Of a stretch of 64,000 bases of DNA, positions 33,862 through 42,067 are shown in pieces (the first letter of the stretch is position 1; every line of letters starts with the position of its first letter). Location of the stretch: NCBI GenBank assembly GCA_965230345.1, contig CBDDKR010000002.1, positions 434,001-498,000 of the forward strand. Direction: 5' to 3'. Source of the stretch: JADKBO01 sp965230345 (GTDB lineage: Bacteria > Bacteroidota > Bacteroidia > Chitinophagales > Saprospiraceae). Both the position numbers and the translations under genes were made by a program. Below the pieces are notes generated by a model. That model was not told the DNA's origin. It did no database searches and saw only the letters and a program-made list of their open reading frames with translations.

Positions 33862-34704
33862 TTTTGTTTTATATGTTTTGGGGCTTAGCTTATCTTGATT
33901 ATGCATATATTCTGGTGTATGCATATGGCAAGATAAGTGTGGCCTGTCATTGTTATATATTTCAATACTTTGGTTTACTAAACATCGCATTAGTTCTATA
34001 TCCTTAATTTTTATACCAAGAATAAACTCCTGTTTCAGTATGCCGTTTATCCTTTCGGCTACCGCATTTTGATAGGGATCATATTGTTCGGTCATGCTAC
34101 ATTTAATTTTGTGCTTACCAAGTAGTTCTTGATAAGCATCACTACAGTATTGGAGTCCTCTATCCGAATGATGTATAAGCTTGTGAGACTTATATTTCCT
34201 ATTCTTAATCGCCATCTTTAAAGCTCTAATTGAGCCTTTTGTTGATAAACTTTCTGATACGTCATATCCAACTATTTTTTTTGAATACTTGTCCGTAATC
34301 AAGGCTAAGTACTGAGGATGTGTCCTGTCTCCGATGTAAGTAATATCGCTGACCCATATTTGCTCTGGTTTCTTTACCTGTATTTCTTCTATTAAATTCT
34401 TGTGCTTGCGGAATCTGTGATGTGAGTTGGTCGTTTTGTGGTATTGACGCTTTGGTTTGATTAACATGTGGTTAGCTCGTAATATATCGAATAACTTATC
34501 CCGTCCTACGCCTATCTGTCTCAAGTCAGCCTTGAGCATATGATACAGCTTCTTGCCTCCTATTCGTGGCATCTTTAACCTTATTTGAGTAACCATTTCT
34601 AACACTTGCTGCGCTCTGTTCTGATGGCGTTTAACTCGTGACTTTGATCTATAATATACCTGCCGATTATACCCGAACAAGTTACAGGCGTATGTAATAC
34701 TCAT
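33844..34704 (-). CDS. IS3-family transposase OrfB (DDE catalytic subunit)
   Basis: A 286-residue integrase-fold protein. After an N-terminal HTH-like part ('RLKMPRIGGKKLYHMLKADL'), the catalytic core shows the first Asp in 'QIWVSDITYI', the second in 'IHHSDRGLQY' and the Glu in 'DPYQNAVAERINGILKQEF' (D, D35E spacing). It starts with an ATG overlapping the orfA stop, but the main product is probably the OrfAB fusion made by -1 frameshifting. Complete, with no internal stop. Confidence 0.93.
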   Translation of the reverse strand: MSITYACNLFGYNRQVYYRSKSRVKRHQNRAQQVLEMVTQIRLKMPRIGGKKLYHMLKADLRQIGVGRDKLFDILRANHMLIKPKRQYHKTTNSHHRFRKHKNLIEEIQVKKPEQIWVSDITYIGDRTHPQYLALITDKYSKKIVGYDVSESLSTKGSIRALKMAIKNRKYKSHKLIHHSDRGLQYCSDAYQELLGKHKIKCSMTEQYDPYQNAVAERINGILKQEFILGIKIKDIELMRCLVNQSIEIYNNDRPHLSCHMHTPEYMHNQDKLSPKTYKTKNHLWI

Positions 34705-35129
34705 CTCTTGTTCTTTTTTGACGTGATCAACTGTTCGGGTAAGGAGTTTTTTCTTATTGGAATATTGTACTCCTTCTCCGCTAATTCTATCATCATATCA
34801 AAGAGAATAGTCTTATGATCTGCTCGCTCGGCTTGCTTTTCTAAGTGCTTCTTCTGCTTTTCAAGCAGCTGCACTTTTGCCTCTAATTCCATTATCCGTT
34901 GTTCGGCTGTCTTTGGCATATTGCATGGTGTTTGGTTCTCCCAATCAAATGTACCATATTTCCGTAGCCAATTAACTACTGTACTTTGTCCTTGTATCCC
35001 ATACTTGCGTTTAGCTCCTGTTACCGACAGTTCTCCTCGCTCAATTTCCGACACAATCTGTAACTTTAAGGATAAACTGTAATTTTTCTGTGTTCGCTTT
35101 ACATAATTCGTTCTCAATTCTTTAGACAT
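34701..35129 (-). CDS. IS3-family OrfA, helix-turn-helix DNA-binding protein
   Basis: A 142-residue protein. The first about 60 residues are a helix-turn-helix of the IS3 type ('YSLSLKLQIVSEIERGELSVTGAKRKYGIQGQSTVVNWLRKYG' in two helices plus a tail). A leucine-zipper-like coiled coil follows (about 78-108, 'RIMELEAKVQLLEKQKKHLEKQ'), used for multimerisation. It binds the terminal repeats and, alone, tends to repress transposition. Its last codons include the A6G slippage site that produces OrfAB. Confidence 0.9.
   Translation of the reverse strand: MSKELRTNYVKRTQKNYSLSLKLQIVSEIERGELSVTGAKRKYGIQGQSTVVNWLRKYGTFDWENQTPCNMPKTAEQRIMELEAKVQLLEKQKKHLEKQAERADHKTILFDMMIELAEKEYNIPIRKNSLPEQLITSKKNKR
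34713..34719 (-). other. Programmed -1 frameshift site between orfA and orfB
   Basis: On the minus strand the heptamer A AAA AAG lies in the orfA zero frame (tcA AAA AAG). A -1 slip puts the ribosome into the orfB frame 9 bases before its ATG. This is the standard IS3 way to make the OrfAB transposase. Confidence 0.85.
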
Positions 35130-35145
35130 TTCATCTCTCTTTTGT

Positions 35146-35169
35146 GTAACGCTATACTAGGACGGGACA
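35146..35169. repeat. Right terminal inverted repeat of the IS
   Basis: Reads GTAACGCTATACTAGGAC... and ends in CA; complement of the left repeat at 21 of 24 positions. Followed by the AAG duplication at 35170-35172. Confidence 0.9.
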
Positions 35170-35181
35170 AAGCCATAAAAA

Positions 35182-35213
35182 AAAGAGGAAGTTTCTTACG
35201 AGACTTCCTCTTT
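35182..35213 (-). terminator. Intrinsic terminator of the atpBEFHAG operon
   Basis: Perfect 11-bp stem AAAGAGGAAGT / ACTTCCTCTTT with a 10-base loop, followed on the minus strand by eight T residues. It lies 34 bp after the atpG stop; the IS inserted about 10 bp beyond it. Confidence 0.85.
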
Positions 35214-35246
35214 AATAAAATTCTACTACTATAATATTTTGTCCAA

Positions 35247-36140
35247 TTAACCTCCTAAAGCAGCTGCACCACCAACAATTTCACTTAATTCTTTGGTAAT
35301 TGCTTCTTGTCTAGCTTTATTGTAATTAATCTTCAGTTCTTTTTTCAATTCTTCTGCATTCTCCGTTGCTTTATCCATGGCTGTCATACGTGCACCATGT
35401 TCTGAAGCGTGAGTATCTAAAACAAACTTCTGGAAGGTCGTATGCAAAATTGTAGGGATTAATTCTTCTAACAATTCATGTTTCCCTGGCTCAAAAATAT
35501 AATCAGCCTTTGTTTTAGAATCATTTTCTTCAACCTCTACTTTTTCTACTGGTAAAAACTGAACAGCTTGAGGAATCTGCATAGCAGCATTCTTAAACTG
35601 ACTATAACAAACTACTACTTTATCAAACTCCCCTGCTTCGAAAGCATCCATAAGGTACTGTGATATTGCACTAATGTTCTCAAATGTCAAGCTAGAAAAT
35701 AAATCCATATAATCATTGACGAATACAGAACTATCGTACATTCTCTTGATGCCATCATATGCCTTCTTACCAACTGGAAAGATTCTTAAATTTCCTGCTT
35801 TAAGTTGGTCCTGGTAGTTTTCCTTAATCGTGGAAACAGCTTCTTTGATAATATTTGCATTAAAAGCTCCGCACAATCCTTTACTAGATGTAATGATAAC
35901 TACAGCCACCTTCTTTACATCTCTTTCAACCCCAAAGGAAGAAGTAGCTTCACCTTCAAGATTGGATAAGATATTTCTTAGGATATGATTCAACCTATTC
36001 GCATATGGTCTCATCTCGGTAATCGCATTTTGTGCTTTTCTCAACTTAGACGCCGACACCATTTTCATGGCATTGGTTATCTGCTGTGTAGAATTCACCG
36101 ATTTGATCCGTTCTCTTACTTCTTTTAACTGACCACTCAT
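35247..36140 (-). CDS. atpG: F-type ATP synthase gamma subunit
   Basis: A 297-residue central-shaft subunit of F1. The N-terminal helix 'MSGQLKEVRERIKSVNSTQQITNAMKMVSASKLRKAQ' and the C-terminal 'HGARMTAMDKATENAEELKKELKINYNKARQEAITKELSEIVGGA' are the two coiled-coil arms that turn inside the alpha/beta ring; both are conserved. 'ITSSKGLCGAFNANI' is the family's central strand. It is the last gene of the operon, 71 bp after atpA, and is followed by an intrinsic terminator. Confidence 0.96.
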   Translation of the reverse strand: MSGQLKEVRERIKSVNSTQQITNAMKMVSASKLRKAQNAITEMRPYANRLNHILRNILSNLEGEATSSFGVERDVKKVAVVIITSSKGLCGAFNANIIKEAVSTIKENYQDQLKAGNLRIFPVGKKAYDGIKRMYDSSVFVNDYMDLFSSLTFENISAISQYLMDAFEAGEFDKVVVCYSQFKNAAMQIPQAVQFLPVEKVEVEENDSKTKADYIFEPGKHELLEELIPTILHTTFQKFVLDTHASEHGARMTAMDKATENAEELKKELKINYNKARQEAITKELSEIVGGAAALGG

Positions 36141-36211
36141 ATGTGTTAGTTATTGAATATTAAATTGAAAAGTAGATCACTCGATTTTTCAAGTGACCTA
36201 CAGATCATATA

Positions 36212-37795
36212 TTATTTAAATTGTCCTGCTAATTCACTTGCCAAATTCTCAACAATTTGCGTGTGCTCAGCTTCTAATTTTCCTTTTTTAAATCCTTCCA
36301 ATACTTCAGGATTTCTTTTCTCTAATGTAGTCAAGAAAGTCTCTTCAAAATCTCTTACTCTTTTCACCCCGACCTCTTTAAGAAGACCTTTTGTTCCTAA
36401 GTAAATAATAGCAACTTGCTTTTCTACGGAAACTGGAGAATATTGAGGTTGCTTCAATATTTCTACATTCCTTTGACCTTTAGCCAATACGGCTTGAGTC
36501 ACAGGATCTAGATCAGAACCAAACTTTGCAAACGCTTCCAATTCTCTAAATTGAGCTTGATCCAACTTAAGTGTACCAGATACCTTTTTCATTGATTTAA
36601 TCTGAGCACTACCTCCTACACGTGATACCGAAATACCTACGTTAATTGCAGGTCTGATACCAGCATTAAATAGATTTGATTCCAAGAAAATCTGCCCATC
36701 AGTAATCGAAATTACGTTAGTCGGGATATAGGCAGAAACGTCTCCTGCTTGCGTCTCAATAATTGGAAGTGCCGTAAGAGATCCACCACCTTTAACGATA
36801 CCAGCCTTCTTCAACGATTCTGGTAGATCGTTCATTGTTTTAGCGATGTCATCATTAGCAATAACTTTTGCTGCTCTTTCCAGTAATCTTGAGTGAAGAT
36901 AGAATACATCACCAGGATATGCCTCACGTCCTGGAGGTCTTCTTAACAATAGAGAAACCTCTCTATATGCAACCGCTTGTTTTGATAAATCATCATATAC
37001 GATCAAAGCTGGCCTTCCTGTATCTCTGAAAAACTCACCAATAGCAGCTCCTGCAAATGGTGCATAGAACTGAAGTGGTGCTGGATCAGAAGCTGAAGAA
37101 GAAACAATAACCGTATACGGCATTGCTCCCGCATCTTCAAGAGTTTTAGCAACCTGTGCTACAGTAGATGCTTTTTGTCCTGATGCTACATATATACAGA
37201 AAACAGGTTCTCCCCTGTCGTAAAATTCCTTTTGATTGATAATGGTATCGATCGCAATTGCTGTCTTACCAGTTTGTCTATCACCAATGATCAACTCTCT
37301 TTGACCTCTTCCAATAGGGATCATCGAGTCAATCGCCTTAATACCTGTCTGTAAAGGCTCGTTTACTGGCTGTCTGTAGATTACACCAGGTGCCTTTCTT
37401 TCTAGAGGCATCTCGTATTTTTCACCACCAATAGCTCCCTTACCATCGATTGGTTGACCTAAAGGGTTTACAACTCTTCCAAGCATCCCTTCACCTACTT
37501 CCAAAGAAGCAATTCTACCAGTTCTTCTAACTGTACTTCCTTCTTTGATTCCATCTCCAGAACCCAATAATACCACACCAACATTATCTTCCTCCAAGTT
37601 AAGTACTATCGCTTCAACACCAGTTTCGAATTTCACCAATTCACCGGCTTGACATTTCGAAAGTCCGTATACCCTTGCGATACCATCTCCAACTTGAAGT
37701 ACCGTACCAATTTCTTCTAACTCGGCCTCTGATTTAGCACCAGAAAGTTGTTGTTTGATTATTGCTGATATTTCGTCAGGTTTAACATCAATCAT
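36212..37795 (-). CDS. atpA: F-type ATP synthase alpha subunit
   Basis: A 527-residue noncatalytic nucleotide-binding subunit of F1. The Walker A motif is 'GDRQTGKTA', and the signature 'PAINVGISVSRVGGSAQ' carries the arginine finger. 'VSLLLRRPPGREAYPGDVFYLHSRLLERAAK' is the conserved core. Length is normal for Bacteroidota. It lies between atpH and atpG in the minus-strand operon; its catalytic partner beta is encoded about 20 kb away. Confidence 0.97.
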   Translation of the reverse strand: MIDVKPDEISAIIKQQLSGAKSEAELEEIGTVLQVGDGIARVYGLSKCQAGELVKFETGVEAIVLNLEEDNVGVVLLGSGDGIKEGSTVRRTGRIASLEVGEGMLGRVVNPLGQPIDGKGAIGGEKYEMPLERKAPGVIYRQPVNEPLQTGIKAIDSMIPIGRGQRELIIGDRQTGKTAIAIDTIINQKEFYDRGEPVFCIYVASGQKASTVAQVAKTLEDAGAMPYTVIVSSSASDPAPLQFYAPFAGAAIGEFFRDTGRPALIVYDDLSKQAVAYREVSLLLRRPPGREAYPGDVFYLHSRLLERAAKVIANDDIAKTMNDLPESLKKAGIVKGGGSLTALPIIETQAGDVSAYIPTNVISITDGQIFLESNLFNAGIRPAINVGISVSRVGGSAQIKSMKKVSGTLKLDQAQFRELEAFAKFGSDLDPVTQAVLAKGQRNVEILKQPQYSPVSVEKQVAIIYLGTKGLLKEVGVKRVRDFEETFLTTLEKRNPEVLEGFKKGKLEAEHTQIVENLASELAGQFK

Positions 37796-37844
37796 GACAA
37801 GATATTTTAATTGTTAATATTTTAGTGTAAAATTTTATTCTTAA

Positions 37845-38384
37845 TTACTGAGCAAATTGCTTTCTCAATTCACTCAATTGGTGACTTATACTATTGTCAT
37901 ACAATTTGTCTCCAATTTCTAATACATAACCACCGATGAGATCTTCATCTACATGGGCAGTAATTTCAATGGTTTCCTTAGTAACATCGCTTCCTTTAAG
38001 GGCATTCTTAATTTCTGCTAAGATATCTTCCGATACAGGTTTAGCAGTGATTAAGGTTACATCAGTAATTCCTTTATAATCTTTGTATTGCTCCACAAAG
38101 CTATTGCCAATTTCAGGTAAGAACATTTCTCTACCCTTACGTAAGATGACATTAAAAAATGTCATCGTGAGAGGTTGAACCTTACCATCAAACAAAGCTT
38201 TAAAAATTGCTTCTTTCTTTGATGCAGAAATGATTGGACTCTTAAGCATCAAAGTCAAATCTTTATTGGAAAGCATGGTCACAAAAGATTGAACATCTTC
38301 CATGATTCCATCAAGGTTTCCCCCTTCTATAGCCAAATCTAAAAGCGACTTGGCATAACGATCTGCTATTCTACTTACAGACAT
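37845..38384 (-). CDS. atpH: F-type ATP synthase delta subunit
   Basis: A 179-residue stator subunit that joins the top of F1 to the b dimer. The N-terminal helical bundle begins 'RIADRYAKSLLDLAIEGGNLD', and the C-terminal part has 'DVTLITAKPVSEDILAEIKNAL' and 'DLIGGYVLEIGDKLYDNSI', the family signature. It starts 3 bp after the atpF stop, so the two are cotranslated. Confidence 0.94.
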   Translation of the reverse strand: MSVSRIADRYAKSLLDLAIEGGNLDGIMEDVQSFVTMLSNKDLTLMLKSPIISASKKEAIFKALFDGKVQPLTMTFFNVILRKGREMFLPEIGNSFVEQYKDYKGITDVTLITAKPVSEDILAEIKNALKGSDVTKETIEITAHVDEDLIGGYVLEIGDKLYDNSISHQLSELRKQFAQ

Positions 38385-38387
38385 AAA

Positions 38388-38903
38388 TTAGTTTAATTTT
38401 ATATCCTTAACAAGAGTCTTAACGAAGTCATTCTGTGCAGCATCATCTGCAAGATTCTTCTTCAAGATTTTTTCAGCAATATTAATTGCCATTCCTCCTA
38501 CTTCAGTAGCCACTTCTGCCATAGCAGATTTTTTCTGATTCTCAATCTCAGTTTGTGCTGAAGTAATTATCTTATTAGCTTCTTCCTTAGCTTTAGTCTT
38601 AGCTTCACTAATAATTTGATTTTTCATTTCTTTTGCTTCTTGAAGAATTTTATTTCTCTCATCTCTGGCTTTAGCCATCATTTCTTCATTCTGAGATTCC
38701 ATATTCTTCATCTCCTCTTTCATCAACTTGGCTTGATCTAAAGCATGTTGAATATCGTGCTCTCTTTTTTCTAATGCCTTAGCAATAGGTTTGAAAGCGA
38801 ATTTACCCATTACAAACCAAAACAATAAAAAGATGATCAATGACCAAAAAGCCAAACCCGGTGTAGGTTGAAAAGGAGTAAAGCTTAATAATGTTATAAT
38901 CAT
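38388..38903 (-). CDS. atpF: F-type ATP synthase subunit b
   Basis: A 171-residue stator protein with one N-terminal membrane span ('LAFWSLIIFLLFWFVMGKFA') followed by a long charged coiled coil (about 40-140, rich in A, E, K and Q). The start of the coil, 'FKPIAKALEKREHDIQHAL', is typical. It forms the peripheral stalk linking subunit a and the delta subunit. It is separated from atpE by about 100 bp that hold a hairpin, whereas it is almost contiguous with atpH. Confidence 0.94.
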   Translation of the reverse strand: MIITLLSFTPFQPTPGLAFWSLIIFLLFWFVMGKFAFKPIAKALEKREHDIQHALDQAKLMKEEMKNMESQNEEMMAKARDERNKILQEAKEMKNQIISEAKTKAKEEANKIITSAQTEIENQKKSAMAEVATEVGGMAINIAEKILKKNLADDAAQNDFVKTLVKDIKLN

Positions 38904-38945
38904 GATATTATATAATTAAAATATTAATTTCTAAATAATGAATTG

Positions 38946-38981
38946 TGCAGACTCCTCCGCCAACCGCTTCGGAAGTCTGCA
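38946..38981 (-). other. RNA hairpin in the atpE-atpF gap
   Basis: An 8-bp perfect stem (TGCAGACT / AGTCTGCA) extended by partial GC pairing around a 20-base centre. No T-run follows on the minus strand, so it is probably not a terminator. It may protect or mark the 3' end of the atpBE part of the message. Confidence 0.5.
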
Positions 38982-39004
38982 TTTTCTTACAAAAGCTCTT
39001 AAGC

Positions 39005-39211
39005 TTACGCCATTAAGATTGAAAGAAGGATAGCGATCAAAGCCGCACCTTCCACGAATGCTGCCATGATAATCATTGCTGATCTGATATCACCAGAAGC
39101 TTCTGGTTGTCTAGCAATAGCTTCCATTGCTTTGCTACCTACCATACCGATTCCGATTCCAGCTCCGATTACTGCTAATCCAGCTCCTAATGCTGCTAAT
39201 GTTCCACTCAT
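39005..39211 (-). CDS. atpE: F-type ATP synthase subunit c
   Basis: A 68-residue hairpin of two membrane helices that forms the rotor ring. Helix 1 is 'AALGAGLAVIGAGIGIGMVGSKAMEAIARQPE', with the polar loop ARQPE. Helix 2 has the ion-carrying glutamate in 'AAFVEGAALIAILLS'. The residues after it are Gly-Ala, and helix 1 lacks the Gln of sodium-binding rings, so proton coupling is expected. It follows atpB by 47 bp. Confidence 0.95.
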   Translation of the reverse strand: MSGTLAALGAGLAVIGAGIGIGMVGSKAMEAIARQPEASGDIRSAMIIMAAFVEGAALIAILLSILMA

Positions 39212-39258
39212 GATTTGTATAATTAATTATTAAATAATAAATTTCAAGTTTCTCTAAA

Positions 39259-40446
39259 TTAATGGTGGTGTTCCTCTATTGCGGCTCCAATATATGAAGC
39301 TGCTAATATGGTGAACACGAATGCCTGTACAAAGGCTACAATCAACTCTATCGCCATCATAAACATAGTCAATGGTACCGACACTGCTGTACCGACCAAA
39401 CTTCCTGTTAATGATGCGCCAGATTGACCAAATATAAATATCAATCCAATAAAGCTCAACAATGCAATGTGACCTGCAGAAATGTTTCCTGCCAAACGCA
39501 ACATCAATGTCAAAGGCTTAATGAATAAAGACATAAATTCTACAACTGTCATAATAGGTTTTACAAACCATGGAACTCCAGGCATCCAAAAGATGTGTGC
39601 CCAATAGTGTTTGTTACCTGAAAAATTAACTACTAAAGCAACTATAAGCGATATCACCATTGTAACAGCAAGGTTTCCTGTGACGTTAGTACTTCCTAAA
39701 AATGGTATTTGTCCATACAAGTTCAATCCTAGTATGAAAAAGAATACACTCATCAACAAAGGTAAATATCTCATGTACTTATCTCTACCAATAAAAGGAA
39801 TGGCCACCTCGTCTCTAATAAACAAAAACATAGGTTCTAATAAATTCTGTATTCCTTTTGGAGCCCTATTAGGATTTGTCTTGTATTGTTTAGCAGCTTT
39901 ACCAAACAACCAAATCAACAACAAAACAACAATCACCATAGAAACAACATTCTTGGTAATCGAAAAATCCATAAACGATGTCATTCCTCCACCAAGGATT
40001 CCGCCATCCAATGTAGATCTTGGAACAATCTTATATTCTTTTCCACCTGAAACGGCGTAATAATCTTCTTTTTCTTTTCCATTGACCATCTTAGGCTTTT
40101 TGACAAAGCCACTGATCTCAGCACTTCCTGTCATTGGGAATCCAGCATCTTCAACTCGGTAAACAGAACCGTGGTGCATCACATAACCATTATAAGACTT
40201 GTGCCCTTCTTCGTGATGACCAATTTCAAATTTATTAGACAAGAATACGTCCCACCCAGAATCTGACTTAAGAATCATTGGAAGTGGAATTCGTACAGCA
40301 TCCAATATAGAATATACATTGGCATCACTAATGTGATGAATTGCTGTTCCAGCTGGATCATACTCAGCGTGCTCTCCGCCTCCGCCAGCGTATTGACTCG
40401 TAGTCAAACCCAACATTAAACAAAATACAACTAAATACCTTTTCAT
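39259..40446 (-). CDS. atpB: F-type ATP synthase subunit a, long Bacteroidota form
   Basis: The proton-channel subunit, about 395 residues from the ATG at 40446; a second ATG at 40449 is equally good, and an upstream extension of 48 codons is basic, unlike any family member, and unlikely. The protein opens with a signal-peptide-like segment ('YLVVFCLMLGLTTSQYAGGGGEHA'). About 130 periplasmic residues follow before the membrane core, an extension typical of the phylum. The core shows 'PLTLMLRLAGNISAGHIAL', with the essential stator arginine in 'MLRLAGN'. First gene of the operon, with a -7 box about 35 bp upstream. Confidence 0.92.
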   Translation of the reverse strand: MKRYLVVFCLMLGLTTSQYAGGGGEHAEYDPAGTAIHHISDANVYSILDAVRIPLPMILKSDSGWDVFLSNKFEIGHHEEGHKSYNGYVMHHGSVYRVEDAGFPMTGSAEISGFVKKPKMVNGKEKEDYYAVSGGKEYKIVPRSTLDGGILGGGMTSFMDFSITKNVVSMVIVVLLLIWLFGKAAKQYKTNPNRAPKGIQNLLEPMFLFIRDEVAIPFIGRDKYMRYLPLLMSVFFFILGLNLYGQIPFLGSTNVTGNLAVTMVISLIVALVVNFSGNKHYWAHIFWMPGVPWFVKPIMTVVEFMSLFIKPLTLMLRLAGNISAGHIALLSFIGLIFIFGQSGASLTGSLVGTAVSVPLTMFMMAIELIVAFVQAFVFTILAASYIGAAIEEHHH

Positions 40447-40480
40447 CATAAGGCCAAAATGCTTTTTTTGAAAATCGCCA

Positions 40481-40488
40481 CAAAAGTA
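40481..40488 (-). promoter_or_regulatory. Candidate -7 box of the atpBEFHAG operon
   Basis: TACTTTTG on the minus strand, about 35 bp before the atpB ATG, fits TANNTTTG. A -33 TTTG is not clear. Confidence 0.5.
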
Positions 40489-40872
40489 AGACTTTCTACT
40501 TGTTTTTATAGTTCTGATTATCTTTATTTTATATATTTTTCTCACATTATAGTTTTTAATCACACATATTATTCTTCCACTACCGCATTTCACTTATGAA
40601 ATAGGCGCAACCCACCCCATCGCAGCATCAACATCTTCACAAGACCAGCAATTCCAAATAAAATTTTATCAACTTAATTTTTACTAAGTCCCATTTCGAA
40701 CAAAGAATGTCAACTCTGTTACACTTTAACCAAATCGTTGCAAGCCTCTAGACAACCAATACATTACTTACTGCATATTTACACTATACTATTTCAATTC
40801 TAATTAAATCAAATTGACAATTATTCGTCACACAATAATTATTTCCATTTTACATATTAGGATTATTGATTA

Positions 40873-40880
40873 TATATTTG
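40873..40880 (+). promoter_or_regulatory. Candidate -7 box of the thioredoxin-like gene
   Basis: TATATTTG, 20 bp before the chosen ATG at 40901, fits TANNTTTG and supports that start over a longer reading. Confidence 0.45.
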
Positions 40881-40900
40881 CAAAAATTACATTATACTTC

Positions 40901-41926
40901 ATGAAAAGAATATTTACATTAATTACCTGCTTGGTTTTACTTATTGGAACCTCTCAAGCTCAATCGGACAAACAACACACCTTACTACTAAAAAGGACTG
41001 CAGACTGGTGTCCAAATTGTGGAACTTGGGGATGGGATTTTGTTAAAGATGCTCTAGTGGAATTAGAAGATGAGAATGTCATCTTTTGGGCAATGCACCA
41101 CTCAGGAGATTTAGCTACGCAAACCTCGAAAGATGTCGCTGATAATTTCAGTGGGTCGTACCAACCCATATTTTACATCAATCAGGATGATTTAAATGTT
41201 TCATCATCTAATGCCACTGCTAAAATTGATGAGGCTAAGGAAACCATAAGCCTTTTAAATGGATTTGGTGCGTTAATCAAAGTTGGGGTCAAAGCAGACA
41301 TGCTTGGAGATGAAATATTAGCAGAAGCTACAGTAGAATTTGTAGAAGGTACAGATACAGATTATAATGTTTCTTTATTCCTCATCAGAGATAAACTAAT
41401 CGCCAACCAAGCATCTGTAGGGAGCAATGCCGAACACCCATTCATATTGGACAAAAGTTTCTACGATGATGCCTTTGGACCATTAGTTAACGACGGTGCT
41501 ACTATAGAAGATGGAGATTCTTTTACATTCTCTAAATCTTTAACATCTGTAACTCCCCATACAACTGATATTGGTGACATGAAAGTCGCTGCCATCGTAT
41601 GGTTTGAAGCAAATGGAAGGTATAACTTTGTCAATGGAGACATCCAAGATGTAAAGCTAAGCAGTAACATCAATGAATTTAATGGCTTAGATTTTCAATA
41701 TACCGTAATTGGGAATGAACTTTATTTGGATTTCCCAGAAAACATCAGTCCTCAAGCTCAATTAAGCTTGTATAGAATAGACGGACAGCCTATTGTGTTT
41801 GATCAAGTTCAAAAAACTTCAAATTCAATAACTGCCAGTTTTGATCGATTAAACACGGGTATTTATATATTAAAGATAATGGATCAAGGCAAATCTGCTT
41901 CACGTCAAATTTATATCATCGAATAA
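40901..41926 (+). CDS. Exported thioredoxin-fold protein with T9SS type A sorting domain
   Basis: A 341-residue protein started at 40901, which gives a clean signal peptide ('MKRIFTLITCLVLLIGTSQAQ') right after a promoter box. A thioredoxin-like region opens the mature chain: 'HTLLLKRTADWCPNCGTWGWDF' as a strand plus a CPNC redox motif (Cys37, Cys40), then 'VIFWAMHHSGDLAT'. This resembles the Omp28 type of exported protein. The last about 75 residues ('FPENISPQAQLSLYRIDGQPI...LNTGIYILKIMDQGKSASRQIYII') are a T9SS sorting signal. The predicted place is the cell surface. The redox activity is an inference from CPNC. Confidence 0.72.
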   Translation: MKRIFTLITCLVLLIGTSQAQSDKQHTLLLKRTADWCPNCGTWGWDFVKDALVELEDENVIFWAMHHSGDLATQTSKDVADNFSGSYQPIFYINQDDLNVSSSNATAKIDEAKETISLLNGFGALIKVGVKADMLGDEILAEATVEFVEGTDTDYNVSLFLIRDKLIANQASVGSNAEHPFILDKSFYDDAFGPLVNDGATIEDGDSFTFSKSLTSVTPHTTDIGDMKVAAIVWFEANGRYNFVNGDIQDVKLSSNINEFNGLDFQYTVIGNELYLDFPENISPQAQLSLYRIDGQPIVFDQVQKTSNSITASFDRLNTGIYILKIMDQGKSASRQIYIIE

Positions 41927-41952
41927 GACTACTGATACCAAGAAAATATTCT

Positions 41953-41994
41953 AAAAATCACATCTCTTAAAATAGGGGATGTGATTTTTTTTTT
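41953..41994 (+). terminator. Intrinsic terminator after the thioredoxin-like gene
   Basis: Perfect 12-bp stem AAAAATCACATC / GATGTGATTTTT with a 13-base loop, running into ten T residues. A textbook rho-independent terminator 27 bp past the stop codon. Confidence 0.9.
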
Positions 41995-42067
41995 GAAATA
42001 ATTTCATTTTGATGTAGCGTATCACATTTATCATGTATACTAAAGGTGTAATTCTAATGGAAACACC

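Larger units (their letters stand above)
33784..35169 (-). mobile_element. Complete IS3-family insertion sequence (IS150-like), 1386 bp
   Basis: The element begins TG and ends CA, with 24-bp imperfect terminal inverted repeats (three mismatches) and a 3-bp AAG duplication on both sides. It holds two overlapping minus-strand genes, a helix-turn-helix orfA and a DDE orfB, plus an A6G slippage site between them. Both frames are open, so the copy looks intact and potentially active. It sits in the gap between the atp operon terminator and the start of ileS, in the same orientation as both. Confidence 0.93.
40450..40900. other. Divergent intergenic region, atpB / thioredoxin-like gene
   Basis: About 450 AT-rich bp with no gene evident. 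It holds a candidate atp operon promoter on the left and a candidate promoter for the exported thioredoxin-like protein on the right. Nothing else stands out in the middle. Confidence 0.5.

Noticed and set aside
39005..39211. Sodium-type ATP synthase ring
   Set aside because: The helix-1 Gln and the Ser after the carboxylate seen in sodium-binding c subunits are missing; the pattern is FVEGAA, so proton use is more likely.
39611..40060. Open frame of 149 codons on the plus strand opposite atpB
   Set aside because: Shadow of a conserved ATP synthase gene; low-complexity product.
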